DNA of 15,913 nucleotides from Hyphomicrobiales bacterium (GCA_016780665.1 JADHLM010000015.1:1-15913); one strand, 5' to 3'; positions 1 to 8,019 are shown, numbered from the stretch's first letter. The notes: a model not told the origin generated them from the sequence alone. Numbers and translations are program-made.

Positions 1-208
1 CTCTAATGAGTTATAAATATTTAACCAATCTTCAGATATGAAGTTATAATTTATAGTAGCTCTAATTTACATACTAGTAAAACTATAGTAGTCTTTTATT
101 ATGAATTTTAGTTAAATATATTTATAAACACCAAGTTTAAAATTTTGTTATTCGATCAGTGTTGAAGCAAAATGGTGTGACGTCTGAAGTTATTAAAAAG
201 GGAAAAAA

Positions 209-1267
209 ATGAAATATAACTTATTAGGAAATTCTGGTTTAAAAGTATCTAATCTTGCTATCGGTACTATGAACTATGGAAAAGGTGATCCAGCTCAACC
301 ACTGTTTTCATTGGGTGTAAAAGAGGCAAAAAGAAACATTGATCTTTGTATAGATGAAGGGATCAATTTTATTGATACATCAGATGGTTATGCAAAAGGA
401 ACATCTGAAGAAATTCTGGGTGAAGCAATAAAAGGAAAACGTGAAAAACTTATTATTGCATCAAAAGTATGGAATCCAATGGGGGATGGTCCTAATGATC
501 TAGGATTATCAAGATATCACATTATATCTGCTTGTGAAGCAAGCTTAAAGAGATTGCAAACAGACAGAATTGACGTTTATCTCGCTCATAAATGGGATGG
601 TATGACACCAATAGAAGAGATTGCTGAAGCATTTGATAATTTAGTCAGAACAGGAAAAGTAAGATATATTGGATGTTCAAACTTTTCTGGGTGGCATTTA
701 ATGAAAGCCCTTGCCGCGGCTGACAAAGCGAACAGACAAAGATTTATCGTTCAACAAATTCATTATTCTCTTCAGGCAAGGGAGGCAGAAAATGAACTAA
801 TACCAATTGGTATATCTGAAAAGATAGGAACAATGGTGTGGAGTCCACTCGCAGGGGGTCTTCTAACCGGTAAGTTTAGAAGAGGTGAGTCAGGTCCAAG
901 CGGCTCCAGACATTTTGAAAGAAAATGGAAAAACCCTCCAATATACGATGAAGAAAAACTATATGATATTATAGATGTTATAATTGAAATTGCCGAGCAA
1001 AGAGAAATTCCGCCATCTCAGGTTTCTTTGGCATGGCTTTTAAGTAGGCCAACGGTTACTACCTTGATAGTTGGAGGTAGAAATGAGGAACAATTTAAAC
1101 AAAATATTCCAGCATCTGATCTTGAACTTACAGAGGAAGAATTAAATAAATTAAATGAGGTGAGTCGACCAAATTTACTGTATCCATATTGGCATCAACA
1201 ATTTATGGGTAAAGAGAGATTCTCTGAAGCAGATTTAGGGCTGCATAAGTGGCATTCTGGGTACTAA
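209..1267 (+). CDS. Aldo/keto reductase
   Basis: Predicted cytosolic NAD(P)H-dependent oxidoreductase of the aldo/keto reductase (AKR) superfamily, a (beta/alpha)8 barrel that reduces carbonyls to alcohols. The catalytic tetrad is visible: Asp56 and Tyr61 in the IDTSDGYAKGTSEE stretch, Lys86 in ASKVW, and His127 in DVYLAHKWD. The C-terminal half carries GTMVWSPLAGGLLTGK (residues 207-222) and a VGGRNEEQ stretch (288-295), the usual cofactor-binding region. The length of 352 residues fits the AKR/Tas-like subgroup. The ATG follows a purine-rich AAAAAGGGA at 195-203, which supports this start. It stands alone, flanked by a hairpin and a convergent operon, so context gives no substrate. The family is certain; the substrate is unknown. 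Confidence 0.93.
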   Translation: MKYNLLGNSGLKVSNLAIGTMNYGKGDPAQPLFSLGVKEAKRNIDLCIDEGINFIDTSDGYAKGTSEEILGEAIKGKREKLIIASKVWNPMGDGPNDLGLSRYHIISACEASLKRLQTDRIDVYLAHKWDGMTPIEEIAEAFDNLVRTGKVRYIGCSNFSGWHLMKALAAADKANRQRFIVQQIHYSLQAREAENELIPIGISEKIGTMVWSPLAGGLLTGKFRRGESGPSGSRHFERKWKNPPIYDEEKLYDIIDVIIEIAEQREIPPSQVSLAWLLSRPTVTTLIVGGRNEEQFKQNIPASDLELTEEELNKLNEVSRPNLLYPYWHQQFMGKERFSEADLGLHKWHSGY

Positions 1268-1287
1268 ATTAATATATACTTATCATT

Positions 1288-1317
1288 GCTTCTCTGACAT
1301 TAATAATTCAGAGAAGC
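1288..1317. terminator. Perfect 10-bp hairpin between convergent genes
   Basis: GCTTCTCTGA at 1288-1297 is the exact inverted complement of TCAGAGAAGC at 1308-1317, with a 10-base loop. It lies between the stop of the aldo/keto reductase (1267) and the end of the convergent cysteine-rich protein gene (1329), so it could end transcripts from both sides. Neither side shows a clear run of T after the stem, so it is not a textbook intrinsic terminator. Confidence 0.55.
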
Positions 1318-1328
1318 TTGATAAAGAA

Positions 1329-1523
1329 CTAGATTTCGCACGCCATATCTTGTCCACAACACATAGGTGATTTGACTTTTCCATGTCCATTTGGACACTC
1401 AGAAATATGGACATTACTTCCATCAGGTTTTGTAATTGAGCTATGAACTAGTTCATCATCACATTGACCGCAAGTCATTGTACCAACGCTCATACCACAT
1501 TTTTCACAAGTATATTTTGCCAT
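1329..1523 (-). CDS. Small cysteine-rich (zinc-ribbon-like) protein
   Basis: A 64-residue protein of unknown function with eight cysteines: CxxC at 6-9, CxxC at 18-21, Cys43, Cys55-Cys56 and Cys62. His27, His39 and His47 are further possible ligands. The two CxxC pairs resemble a zinc ribbon or knuckle, and Cys43/His47/Cys55/Cys56 could form a second metal site. A strong Shine-Dalgarno AGGGGAG (1530-1536, minus strand) supports the start. It is the last gene of a three-gene operon, 11 bases after the glutamine amidotransferase gene, and the ribosome-binding site overlaps that gene's end. A real gene is likely because of the ribosome-binding site and cysteine pattern. Metal binding is inferred. 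Confidence 0.75.
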   Translation of the reverse strand: MAKYTCEKCGMSVGTMTCGQCDDELVHSSITKPDGSNVHISECPNGHGKVKSPMCCGQDMACEI

Positions 1524-1534
1524 TTTTAGCTCCC

Positions 1535-2221
1535 CTAAATTTTTTTTAATAATAAATCAAAAAAATCATTAAGCCAAGTTTTAACATGCTTATCATGAAG
1601 GAGTCTTCCTTCAAAATGCTTATCTCTTTGTTGGGCACCATTCATAAGGAGTCTGTGCTCTGCCTTAACAAGCCATCTATTTATCATTGCTTGTGTTAAT
1701 TCACTATGAAATTGGATTCCAAATGCTTTTTCGCCATATTGAAATGCTTGAGGATCTTCGTCAAGACCAACAGCAAGTATTTTTGCTTCTTGTGGTGGTC
1801 TCATCCATTCACGATGCCACTGATGAACAAAAGGTGGCCAATTTAATAATTTTCTACCGTACTCCGTTGGCCTAATTGGATAATAACCAATCTCAACATT
1901 ATCTTTTGTTGTTATAGTACCTCCAAGAGAGCATGATAGAAGTTGGGCTCCAAGACAAATTCCAAGGAAGGGCTTATTTTCTTTCAAGGGGACTTGGATC
2001 CATTCTTTTTCATATTTAATGAAGTCATCCTGATCATTTGCGCTCATGGGTCCACCAAACATAACCGCTCCAGCATAGCCGTCTTCTAAACTATCTGGAA
2101 GTTTATCACCCAGAGAAGGTCGTTTTGTTATTAATTTGTATCCTCTTTTCTCAAGGAGCATTCCGACTCTACCTGGGGTAGATGTTTCCTGATGTAGTAT
2201 AATAAGAACCTTATTATCCAT
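1535..2221 (-). CDS. Class I glutamine amidotransferase (GMP synthase-like)
   Basis: A stand-alone class I glutamine amidotransferase domain of 228 residues, the fold that releases ammonia from glutamine or hydrolyses gamma-glutamyl bonds. The nucleophile Cys89 lies in PFLGICLGAQLL, and the partners His172 and Glu174 lie in GIQFHSELT, giving a complete triad. GGPMSAND (56-63) precedes it, as in YfeJ-like proteins of the GuaA-like group. No synthetase domain is fused and no guaA-like partner is adjacent, so GMP synthase activity is not supported. A gamma-glutamyl hydrolase or transferase role is possible. Its ATG overlaps the stop of the upstream TerB-like gene by 8 bases (ATGGATAA), which indicates translational coupling. 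There is no ribosome-binding site of its own. Confidence 0.9.
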   Translation of the reverse strand: MDNKVLIILHQETSTPGRVGMLLEKRGYKLITKRPSLGDKLPDSLEDGYAGAVMFGGPMSANDQDDFIKYEKEWIQVPLKENKPFLGICLGAQLLSCSLGGTITTKDNVEIGYYPIRPTEYGRKLLNWPPFVHQWHREWMRPPQEAKILAVGLDEDPQAFQYGEKAFGIQFHSELTQAMINRWLVKAEHRLLMNGAQQRDKHFEGRLLHDKHVKTWLNDFFDLLLKKI

Positions 2222-2669
2222 TTAAGGTACTCAAAAAATCTTTTTTTATTTGAACTCTTTCTCGAGTTGAAATTCCAATTAATTCTGCAACTCTCCATAC
2301 TAAATTATTTTCATAGGGATCAAAATTGTCATCTGTAACAATTATTTGCCACATCATCTCAATAATTTTTTTTCTCTCTATTAGATCTAAAGATTTTTTT
2401 ATGGTATTTGTATAAGCGTATAAGTCTGTTGCAGATTTTTCCTCGCTAACACCTATTTCCATGAGATTTTTTGCATCCGCCTCATTTAAGGAAAAATATT
2501 TACTAAGTAAATCTAGTATTTTTTGTTCTTCTAAAATATGAAATTCATCATCAATCTTTGCTGTTCGAACCAGGATTTTTGATACAGCTATCTGCAGTTC
2601 GGTAGCTTCAAAAGACGTTATATTAGATTTATTATTTTCTTTTTTAAAAAGATTTTTGATAAAATTCAT
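2214..2669 (-). CDS. TerB-like family protein
   Basis: A 151-residue, mostly alpha-helical protein resembling the uncharacterised TerB family (tellurite-resistance TerB/DjlA-like helical domain). Two acidic patches typical of that fold are visible: KIDDEFHILEE (38-48) and TDDNFDPYEN (112-121), the latter followed by LVWRVAELIGIS. No signal peptide is seen; the N-terminus is basic and Lys-rich (residues 5-14). It is the first gene of the minus operon with the glutamine amidotransferase and the cysteine-rich protein. The start is supported by AAGGA at 2676-2680, 6 bases upstream. The role is unknown: family members are named for tellurite resistance, but nothing here points to that function. 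Confidence 0.8.
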   Translation of the reverse strand: MNFIKNLFKKENNKSNITSFEATELQIAVSKILVRTAKIDDEFHILEEQKILDLLSKYFSLNEADAKNLMEIGVSEEKSATDLYAYTNTIKKSLDLIERKKIIEMMWQIIVTDDNFDPYENNLVWRVAELIGISTRERVQIKKDFLSTLNG

Positions 2670-2770
2670 TTTAAGTCCTTTATATAAATGAGTTTTTTAT
2701 GAATTATAAACATATTATAGTTAATATATACAAACAAAAAATATTGTAAGCTTATGAATGCTAAAAAATT

Positions 2771-3613
2771 ATGAATACCAAAAAAATCAATGATTTTAAA
2801 CTCGGGGTTTTAGGGTACCCTCTATCTCACACTCTTTCTCCAAATATTCATAATTATTGGCTATCCGTTTATAAACTAAATGGTGTTTATGAAAAAGTTG
2901 AGGTATCCCCAAAAGATTTAAAATATTTTTTTAGTAAAAACATTATGCAATATAGAGGTTTAAATGTCACAATTCCTCATAAAGTTGATGTTTTTAATTA
3001 CATGGACGAAGTAAGTGATAGTGCAAAGGTAATTGGTGCCATAAACTGTATAACATTATCTGATAATAAATTAATTGGATCCAATACTGATGCAGATGGA
3101 TTTATGCAAGGCCTTACGAACGCCTATTCCTCAATAAATTTCGAGAATAAAAATGCACTAGTAATTGGAGCTGGGGGAGCTTCAAGAGCCATAATACATT
3201 CACTTCAAATGAAGTCTGTTAGAAATATATCAGTGACAAATAGATCCCAAGACAGATTACAATCATTAAAGCAAATTTTTGATAATAAAATTAGTGTGAT
3301 AGATTGGGGGGCAATGTATGAACAGATTAAAAACTTCAATCTTATAATAAACTGTACAAGTCTAGGAATGTTAGGAAAAGATGATATAAAAATTGATTTA
3401 TCACATCAGAAAGAAAAATCTCTAGTTATAGATTTAGTTTATAATCCACTAGAAACTAGATTAGTTGTTGAAGCAAAAAGAAATAATCATGATTTCTTAA
3501 ATGGGATTCCAATGTTACTTAATCAAGCGGCATTGTCATGGGTTAGATGGTTAGCAATAAATCCAAGGATTACTGACGAATTAATCAGTAATATATCAAA
3601 TTCCATAACATAA
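2771..3613 (+). CDS. aroE: Shikimate dehydrogenase (NADP+)
   Basis: Catalyses NADPH-dependent reduction of 3-dehydroshikimate to shikimate, in the pathway to chorismate and aromatic amino acids, in the cytosol. The N-terminal substrate domain has GYPLSHTLSPNIHN, with the shikimate-binding serines 19 and 23. It also has NVTIPHK with the catalytic Lys71, and NTDADGF with Asp107. The Rossmann nucleotide domain has VIGAGGASRA (131-140) and NRS (157-159), where Arg158 is a likely NADP phosphate contact. The C-terminal part has NCTSLGM, IDLVYNPLETRL and NGIPMLLNQA, all family signatures. At 280 residues it is a normal full-length enzyme. It is divergent from the TerB operon, with about 100 bases between starts. 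No clear Shine-Dalgarno precedes the ATG. Confidence 0.97.
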   Translation: MNTKKINDFKLGVLGYPLSHTLSPNIHNYWLSVYKLNGVYEKVEVSPKDLKYFFSKNIMQYRGLNVTIPHKVDVFNYMDEVSDSAKVIGAINCITLSDNKLIGSNTDADGFMQGLTNAYSSINFENKNALVIGAGGASRAIIHSLQMKSVRNISVTNRSQDRLQSLKQIFDNKISVIDWGAMYEQIKNFNLIINCTSLGMLGKDDIKIDLSHQKEKSLVIDLVYNPLETRLVVEAKRNNHDFLNGIPMLLNQAALSWVRWLAINPRITDELISNISNSIT

Positions 3614-3623
3614 ATTTATAAAC

Positions 3624-5006
3624 TCAACAAAGATTTTGATATTTGTTACCAATTTGATTTTCAATTTTTTGGGCAATTGATAACAATTTTCTCTCTTTGA
3701 ATGATGGCGCAATTATTTGCATTCCAATTGGTAGTTTATTTTGATCAAGGCCAATTGGTATAGAAATTGCACAAAGTCCAAGCAGATTTACGGGCGAAGT
3801 ATTTCTGAGCATTAATCCATTTGCTTCAGAGTATTTCTTTGAGTCAGCTAGATCTGATACAATAGGAGGGGAAATTGGAACAGTTGGCGTAATAATTACA
3901 TCAAATTTATTAAATTTTGCATTTAATGATAGGGACATTTCTTCTAAGAGATCTTTTCTCTGAAGATATTCTAATGCTGAAAATGTATGCATATCCTTGA
4001 TACGAAATGCCACATTAGGATCAAGGCTATCTTTTAAATGGGCCATCTCCCCATTTATGAATGACGCAAATTCTGCTGCTGCCAAACCACCTTGTGTGAA
4101 AAGGAAATAAGCCTCATTAATCTCATTTAAATTTTCTGTACTAACACGAGTACTTTTCTTTTCAACTGCGTTTAAGACTCTCTCAAATTCTGATGAAATG
4201 TTATTATCACATTTTTCATTAAACCAATCGTATGTAGTAAATGTGAAAGCTATTTCGTCATCAATAGTTAATTTTTTCTCATTTTTATAATAGAGACTTG
4301 ATTTATCAAATTCTTCAAATGCATATATTGTATCTTCAACAGTGTGAGCAAGAGTTCCAGGTGTATCAAAACTTTTACTAAGTGGAACTATGCCATCAGT
4401 TGACCATCTATTTTTCGTCGTTTTAAGTCCTACATTACCAGTTACTGATGCAGGAATCCTAACAGATCCAGCTGTATCTGTTCCAAGTGCCAATGCAGCT
4501 GTTCCTGTGCAAAGGCTGACCCCCGCACCCGCACTCGAGCCTCCAGGAACTCTATGATTATTGTTATCCCAAGGATTTATTGGAGTGCCCCAATGGGGGT
4601 TTATTCCAACACCTCCGAAAGCAAATTCTACAGTATGTGTTTTTCCTGTAATGAGGGAATTATGGTATTGTAAGGTATTTAAAATGGGACCTTCTTTTTC
4701 CCATTTTTCTGATAATTCTTTTGGTGAACCGGCTCTAGTTTTATAATTTTCGACACCGTATAAATCCTTTACGGAAGTAGGGATACCCATCAATGGATGA
4801 TATTTCCTGTCTTTAATATTGTCTATTTGGCTAGCTTTTTGAAGTATAGTTTTTGAATTAAATTCCACATATGCACTTTTGGCTACTGGATCAGAGTCAT
4901 AATTTTCAATTACTTCATTAGCTATATCTATGACCGAAATATTTCCCAGAACTAGGTCTTCGTTAATTTCTGTAAATGATTTTTTATGTAAAATATTTTT
5001 TTTCAT
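3624..5006 (-). CDS. Amidase signature family amidase
   Basis: A serine amidohydrolase of the amidase-signature family that hydrolyses C-N bonds in amides. The Ser-cisSer-Lys triad is complete: Lys80 in GIPTSVKDLYG, Ser157 in PGGSSAGAGVS, and Ser181 in GTDTAGSVRIPAS. The spacing of 24 between the two serines equals that of known family members. The length of 460 residues is typical. It is not convincing as GatA, the glutamyl-tRNA amidotransferase subunit: gatB and gatC are absent and the C-terminal part differs, so a catabolic amidase is more likely. Start support comes from AAGGGA (5008-5013) just upstream of the ATG. It is divergent from the amidohydrolase gene across 70 bases and may share its control region. 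The substrate is unknown. Confidence 0.92.
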   Translation of the reverse strand: MKKNILHKKSFTEINEDLVLGNISVIDIANEVIENYDSDPVAKSAYVEFNSKTILQKASQIDNIKDRKYHPLMGIPTSVKDLYGVENYKTRAGSPKELSEKWEKEGPILNTLQYHNSLITGKTHTVEFAFGGVGINPHWGTPINPWDNNNHRVPGGSSAGAGVSLCTGTAALALGTDTAGSVRIPASVTGNVGLKTTKNRWSTDGIVPLSKSFDTPGTLAHTVEDTIYAFEEFDKSSLYYKNEKKLTIDDEIAFTFTTYDWFNEKCDNNISSEFERVLNAVEKKSTRVSTENLNEINEAYFLFTQGGLAAAEFASFINGEMAHLKDSLDPNVAFRIKDMHTFSALEYLQRKDLLEEMSLSLNAKFNKFDVIITPTVPISPPIVSDLADSKKYSEANGLMLRNTSPVNLLGLCAISIPIGLDQNKLPIGMQIIAPSFKERKLLSIAQKIENQIGNKYQNLC

Positions 5007-5063
5007 TTCCCTTTAGAACTCTTTTGGATAATATGTATCAATCTTATAACATAATTGAATTTT

Positions 5064-5068
5064 AGAGG
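5064..5068 (+). promoter_or_regulatory. Ribosome-binding site of the amidohydrolase gene
   Basis: AGAGG lies 8 bases before the ATG at 5077. The only later in-frame candidate, Met33, has no such site in front of it. The site therefore supports the longer protein with its 33-residue N-terminal extension. Confidence 0.6.
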
Positions 5069-5076
5069 TAAATAAA

Positions 5077-6168
5077 ATGTCACACAGTGTAATTGATACA
5101 CCTAAATTAGGTGACAGTCCAAACAGATATGGACCAACATCAGCAAGAGACGTTTCAACAAGAAAAATTAAAATGGATTCAATAGTAATTGATACTCATG
5201 CGCATGTTCTTATTCCAGAAGCACATGATTATATAAGTCCATTATATAATCTTGGAGATATTCCATTTGTACATAATTCAAGTGCAGAGACACTTGAAAT
5301 TCAGCAACTTCAAGACAAAGATAGAACAGTTGCATTATCAAGTATTCCAGATCGTTTGGAAGTTCTTGAGGCGCAGGGTATTGATAAGCAGGTTATAGCA
5401 TCTGTTCCAAACCAATGTTACTATATGGCAAGAGGTGAAGACGCAAACAAGGTGTCAAGACTTGTTAATGATGGTATCCAAAATTGGGTTGATGCTCATC
5501 CAGATAAATTTGTTGGGCTTGGAACTGTACCTCTTCAAGAATTATCGATTGCACTTGATACACTTGATTATATTAAGAAAGAAACAGATTTAAAAGGTCT
5601 ACAAATTCTTACAAACGTAAATGGTATGGAAATATCAGATAGTTCTCTAGATAAGTTTTGGGCTAAGGTTGAAGAGTATGATCTAACTGTAATGCTTCAT
5701 CCGCTTGGTTTTTCCCACGGCGAAAGATTTGGCGGGTACTACTTTACTAATGTGATTGGTAACCCTCTAGATACTACAGTTGCCTTACACTACATTATCT
5801 TTAATGGACTTCTAGAGAGATACAAGAACTTAAAAATACTCGGTGTTCATGGTGGAGGTTTCCTTCCAGCCTACTCTGGAAGAATTGATCACTCATGGGG
5901 CGCACGTCGTGACTCATATGGGAATTTACCAAATCCTCCAACAAGCTATTTAAAGAAACTTTATTTTGATACTACAGTTTTCACACATCAGCAGTTAGAG
6001 TATCTGGTTAATAATTATGGAGATGATCATGTCGTACTTGGAACGGACTATCCTTATGATATGGCTGAATATTTCCCAGTACAGCACATTGTTGATAGTA
6101 ATCTGACTGACGAACAAAAGAAAAATGTTGTAGGTCAGTCAGCACTAAAATTATTTAATATTGAGTAA
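5077..6168 (+). CDS. Amidohydrolase family 2 protein, ACMSD-like decarboxylase/hydrolase
   Basis: A metal-dependent TIM-barrel enzyme of the amidohydrolase-2 family, which includes aminocarboxymuconate-semialdehyde decarboxylase (ACMSD) and resorcylate decarboxylases. Metal ligands are His41 and His43 (DTHAHVL), His208 (MLHPLGF) and Asp324 (LGTDYPYD). His258 (GVHGGGF) is the likely catalytic base. These positions match ACMSD H9, H11, H177, H228 and D294 with an almost constant offset of 30-32, using numbers from memory. At 363 residues it is longer than ACMSD because of an extra 33-residue polar N-terminus; the ribosome-binding site supports that start. Its stop lies one base from the end of the convergent FAH-family gene. 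Acting on the same compound as that operon is an inference. Decarboxylase versus hydrolase activity cannot be decided. Confidence 0.88.
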   Translation: MSHSVIDTPKLGDSPNRYGPTSARDVSTRKIKMDSIVIDTHAHVLIPEAHDYISPLYNLGDIPFVHNSSAETLEIQQLQDKDRTVALSSIPDRLEVLEAQGIDKQVIASVPNQCYYMARGEDANKVSRLVNDGIQNWVDAHPDKFVGLGTVPLQELSIALDTLDYIKKETDLKGLQILTNVNGMEISDSSLDKFWAKVEEYDLTVMLHPLGFSHGERFGGYYFTNVIGNPLDTTVALHYIIFNGLLERYKNLKILGVHGGGFLPAYSGRIDHSWGARRDSYGNLPNPPTSYLKKLYFDTTVFTHQQLEYLVNNYGDDHVVLGTDYPYDMAEYFPVQHIVDSNLTDEQKKNVVGQSALKLFNIE

Positions 6169-6169
6169 G

Positions 6170-7150
6170 TTAGATACTGGTAAGTTTTCTATCTTTATCT
6201 GAGGATACTTTCGCTTCTTCGCCCTTAGCATACTTTCCAGTAAGCTGGGGCGTATGAGCTCCCTCGAGTCCTCTATCTTCAACATGTACCTTTCGGGTTA
6301 CTCTTTCCCAAGTCCTTTTTAGTGGGTCATTTATGTGAACATTTAGTGTTCCAATTTTCTCCACTTCTAGTTCAATATGATCTCCATCCATGAAGGGATT
6401 TAATCCTCTATGATTAGTCCCTGTTGCTATAATATCACCAGGTTCTAATGTATGGATTGAACTCAGCCATTCTATACAACGAGGTATTTTATGTGCCATA
6501 TCATCGGTATTGAAGTTTTGCATTACCTCGCCATTATTTTTTAGGACGATCTGTAGTTTTTGTGGATCATCTATCTCATCTTTTGAGACTAAGTATGGTC
6601 CAACTGGTGTATAAGAAGCACGAGATTTCATTGAAAAGAAAAAGTTGGAGGCTATCAAACCTCTTGCTGAGCCATCTATAATGTTTGTATATCCAAAAAC
6701 ATAGTCCATAGCATCTTTTTCACTCACATTTTCGGCTCTTTTACCTATGATAACAGCAAGCTCAGCCTCGCCCTCAAATATTTTTGCCGGAATATCTGTT
6801 AATTCCATTGTATCTCCATCACCAATGACAGTACTTGTTGCTTTATGAAAAGCATTAATAGGAGCTGGTTCTTTTCTTGTCCCATCTTCCATATAGTTGA
6901 CAGCCATACAATCAATATTATTTGGACGAGGACATGGGCTTCTTAGTTTCAAACCTTTTAACGCAATCCCATCATTTTGAGCTATATAATCTTCTATGGT
7001 TTTTTTATATTTATCAAAGTTTTCAATTAATCCATTTATAAGATCTCTTGAGTCACGAACAGGAATATCTGATAATAGGTCAGTTATTTCTACAACGTTA
7101 TCTCCTTTTAACACCCCTAATTTAAAGTCATTAAAGTATAAGAATTTCAT
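6170..7150 (-). CDS. Fumarylacetoacetate hydrolase (FAH) family enzyme
   Basis: A member of the FAH superfamily, metal-dependent enzymes that hydrolyse or hydrate 2-oxo or 1,3-dioxo acids near the end of aromatic catabolic routes. The metal site fits Glu128 and Glu130 (GEAELAVIIGK) and Asp159 (NIIDGSAR); the Glu130-Asp159 spacing of 29 is the same as in FAHD1. Further family parts are YTPVGPYLV (180-188) and LEPGDIIATGTNHRG (235-249). Two oddities are visible. The usual Asp after the SAR stretch is Gly164, and a charged tail of about 45 residues follows the normal domain end near 280. The start has AGGAG (7158-7162) at good spacing. It is the last gene of the long operon, 17 bases after the cupin gene. 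The substrate is not known. Confidence 0.9.
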   Translation of the reverse strand: MKFLYFNDFKLGVLKGDNVVEITDLLSDIPVRDSRDLINGLIENFDKYKKTIEDYIAQNDGIALKGLKLRSPCPRPNNIDCMAVNYMEDGTRKEPAPINAFHKATSTVIGDGDTMELTDIPAKIFEGEAELAVIIGKRAENVSEKDAMDYVFGYTNIIDGSARGLIASNFFFSMKSRASYTPVGPYLVSKDEIDDPQKLQIVLKNNGEVMQNFNTDDMAHKIPRCIEWLSSIHTLEPGDIIATGTNHRGLNPFMDGDHIELEVEKIGTLNVHINDPLKRTWERVTRKVHVEDRGLEGAHTPQLTGKYAKGEEAKVSSDKDRKLTSI

Positions 7151-7167
7151 TTTTAATCTCCTAAGCT

Positions 7168-8007
7168 TTATAAAGTAATATCATTTTCAGTTACATCTCC
7201 CAGGTATACGTACCCTGTTTCTTCAACACTACCTGAGCCTATATACAATCCTACAGCGTGTATTGGCTCACTATCACTAGTGTTGTATAGCCAGTGCTCA
7301 ACACCCTTTGGAATATAGTGAAAATGTCCTGCTTCAATTTCAGTTTTTTCACCACCAGCTCCAGCTATACCTCTACCCGAGACTATATAATAGATTTCTT
7401 CACAATTTGTATGCATATGTTTTTTATGTATTGAGCCAGGCATAAACTTGGCATTGAATACAGTGGTTGTAGAACCATTTTTCTTGCTTATTGGTAAACG
7501 AAAGTCTGTGATTGACCAACCATCACCTTCATCCATTTTTTCTGGCTCAACATCATCAATGTGAACTAATATTCCTTCGTTGAAGCCAGCTCTCTCAGTG
7601 TTGAGATCGTGTTCTGTTACTGGGCCGCAATATTTGTATCCAGTATCCTCGACGTCTTTTGCACCGATATAGAATCCGATTACCTCTGCGTCTGAATCTT
7701 TCGTTTCGTTATGAAAGAAGTGTTCTGAATTTGCTGGCATAACTCTAAAATGACCAGCTCTAACATTTGTTCTGCCTGTTCCTTGTCCAACTAGTCCATG
7801 GCCCTTTAAATACATTGCAATCTCTGGGCATCTTGAGTGTAAATGTTTGCTATGAGTTGAACCTGGTTTGAATATTGAATGGAATACTGTAGTTGAAGAA
7901 CCACTCTCGCCTGTTATTGGCAATCTAAACTCAGATATATTCCAACCATTTTTTTCTTCCATTTTTGCAATAGGAACATCACGGATGTGTATTGGAGGAT
8001 ATTTCAT
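7168..8007 (-). CDS. Double-cupin (bicupin) protein
   Basis: A 279-residue protein made of two copies of one cupin domain, about residues 1-135 and 145-279. Each copy keeps both cupin motifs. In copy 1, motif 1 is G49, H55, H57, E62 and G69, and motif 2 is G85, P91, H96 and N100. In copy 2, motif 1 is G191, H197, H199, E204 and G211, and motif 2 is G227, P233, G235, H238 and N242. Each has the expected three-His-one-Glu metal ligands. Both copies end alike (ETGYVYLGDVTEND at 263-276 and DTGYKYCGPVTEHD at 121-134), which shows internal duplication. A strong Shine-Dalgarno AAGGGAG (8014-8020) supports the start. It could be a metal-dependent dioxygenase, isomerase or ligand binder; the position before an FAH enzyme makes ring cleavage worth testing. 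Confidence 0.85.
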   Translation of the reverse strand: MKYPPIHIRDVPIAKMEEKNGWNISEFRLPITGESGSSTTVFHSIFKPGSTHSKHLHSRCPEIAMYLKGHGLVGQGTGRTNVRAGHFRVMPANSEHFFHNETKDSDAEVIGFYIGAKDVEDTGYKYCGPVTEHDLNTERAGFNEGILVHIDDVEPEKMDEGDGWSITDFRLPISKKNGSTTTVFNAKFMPGSIHKKHMHTNCEEIYYIVSGRGIAGAGGEKTEIEAGHFHYIPKGVEHWLYNTSDSEPIHAVGLYIGSGSVEETGYVYLGDVTENDITL

Positions 8008-8019
8008 TTCTTTCTCCCT

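Noticed and set aside
1..208. Possible gene end or regulatory region at the left edge
   Set aside because: It is AT-rich with stops in all frames. A TAA at 4-6 could end an upstream gene, but nothing supports this. No convincing promoter pair was chosen.
3624..5006. Amidase as GatA, the glutamyl-tRNA(Gln) amidotransferase subunit
   Set aside because: The triad is shared by the whole amidase-signature family. There is no gatB or gatC nearby, and the divergent neighbour is a catabolic enzyme.
5024..5050. TTGGAT and TATAAC as a promoter for the amidohydrolase gene
   Set aside because: The spacer is only 15 bases and the match is weak, so it is not better than chance in this composition.
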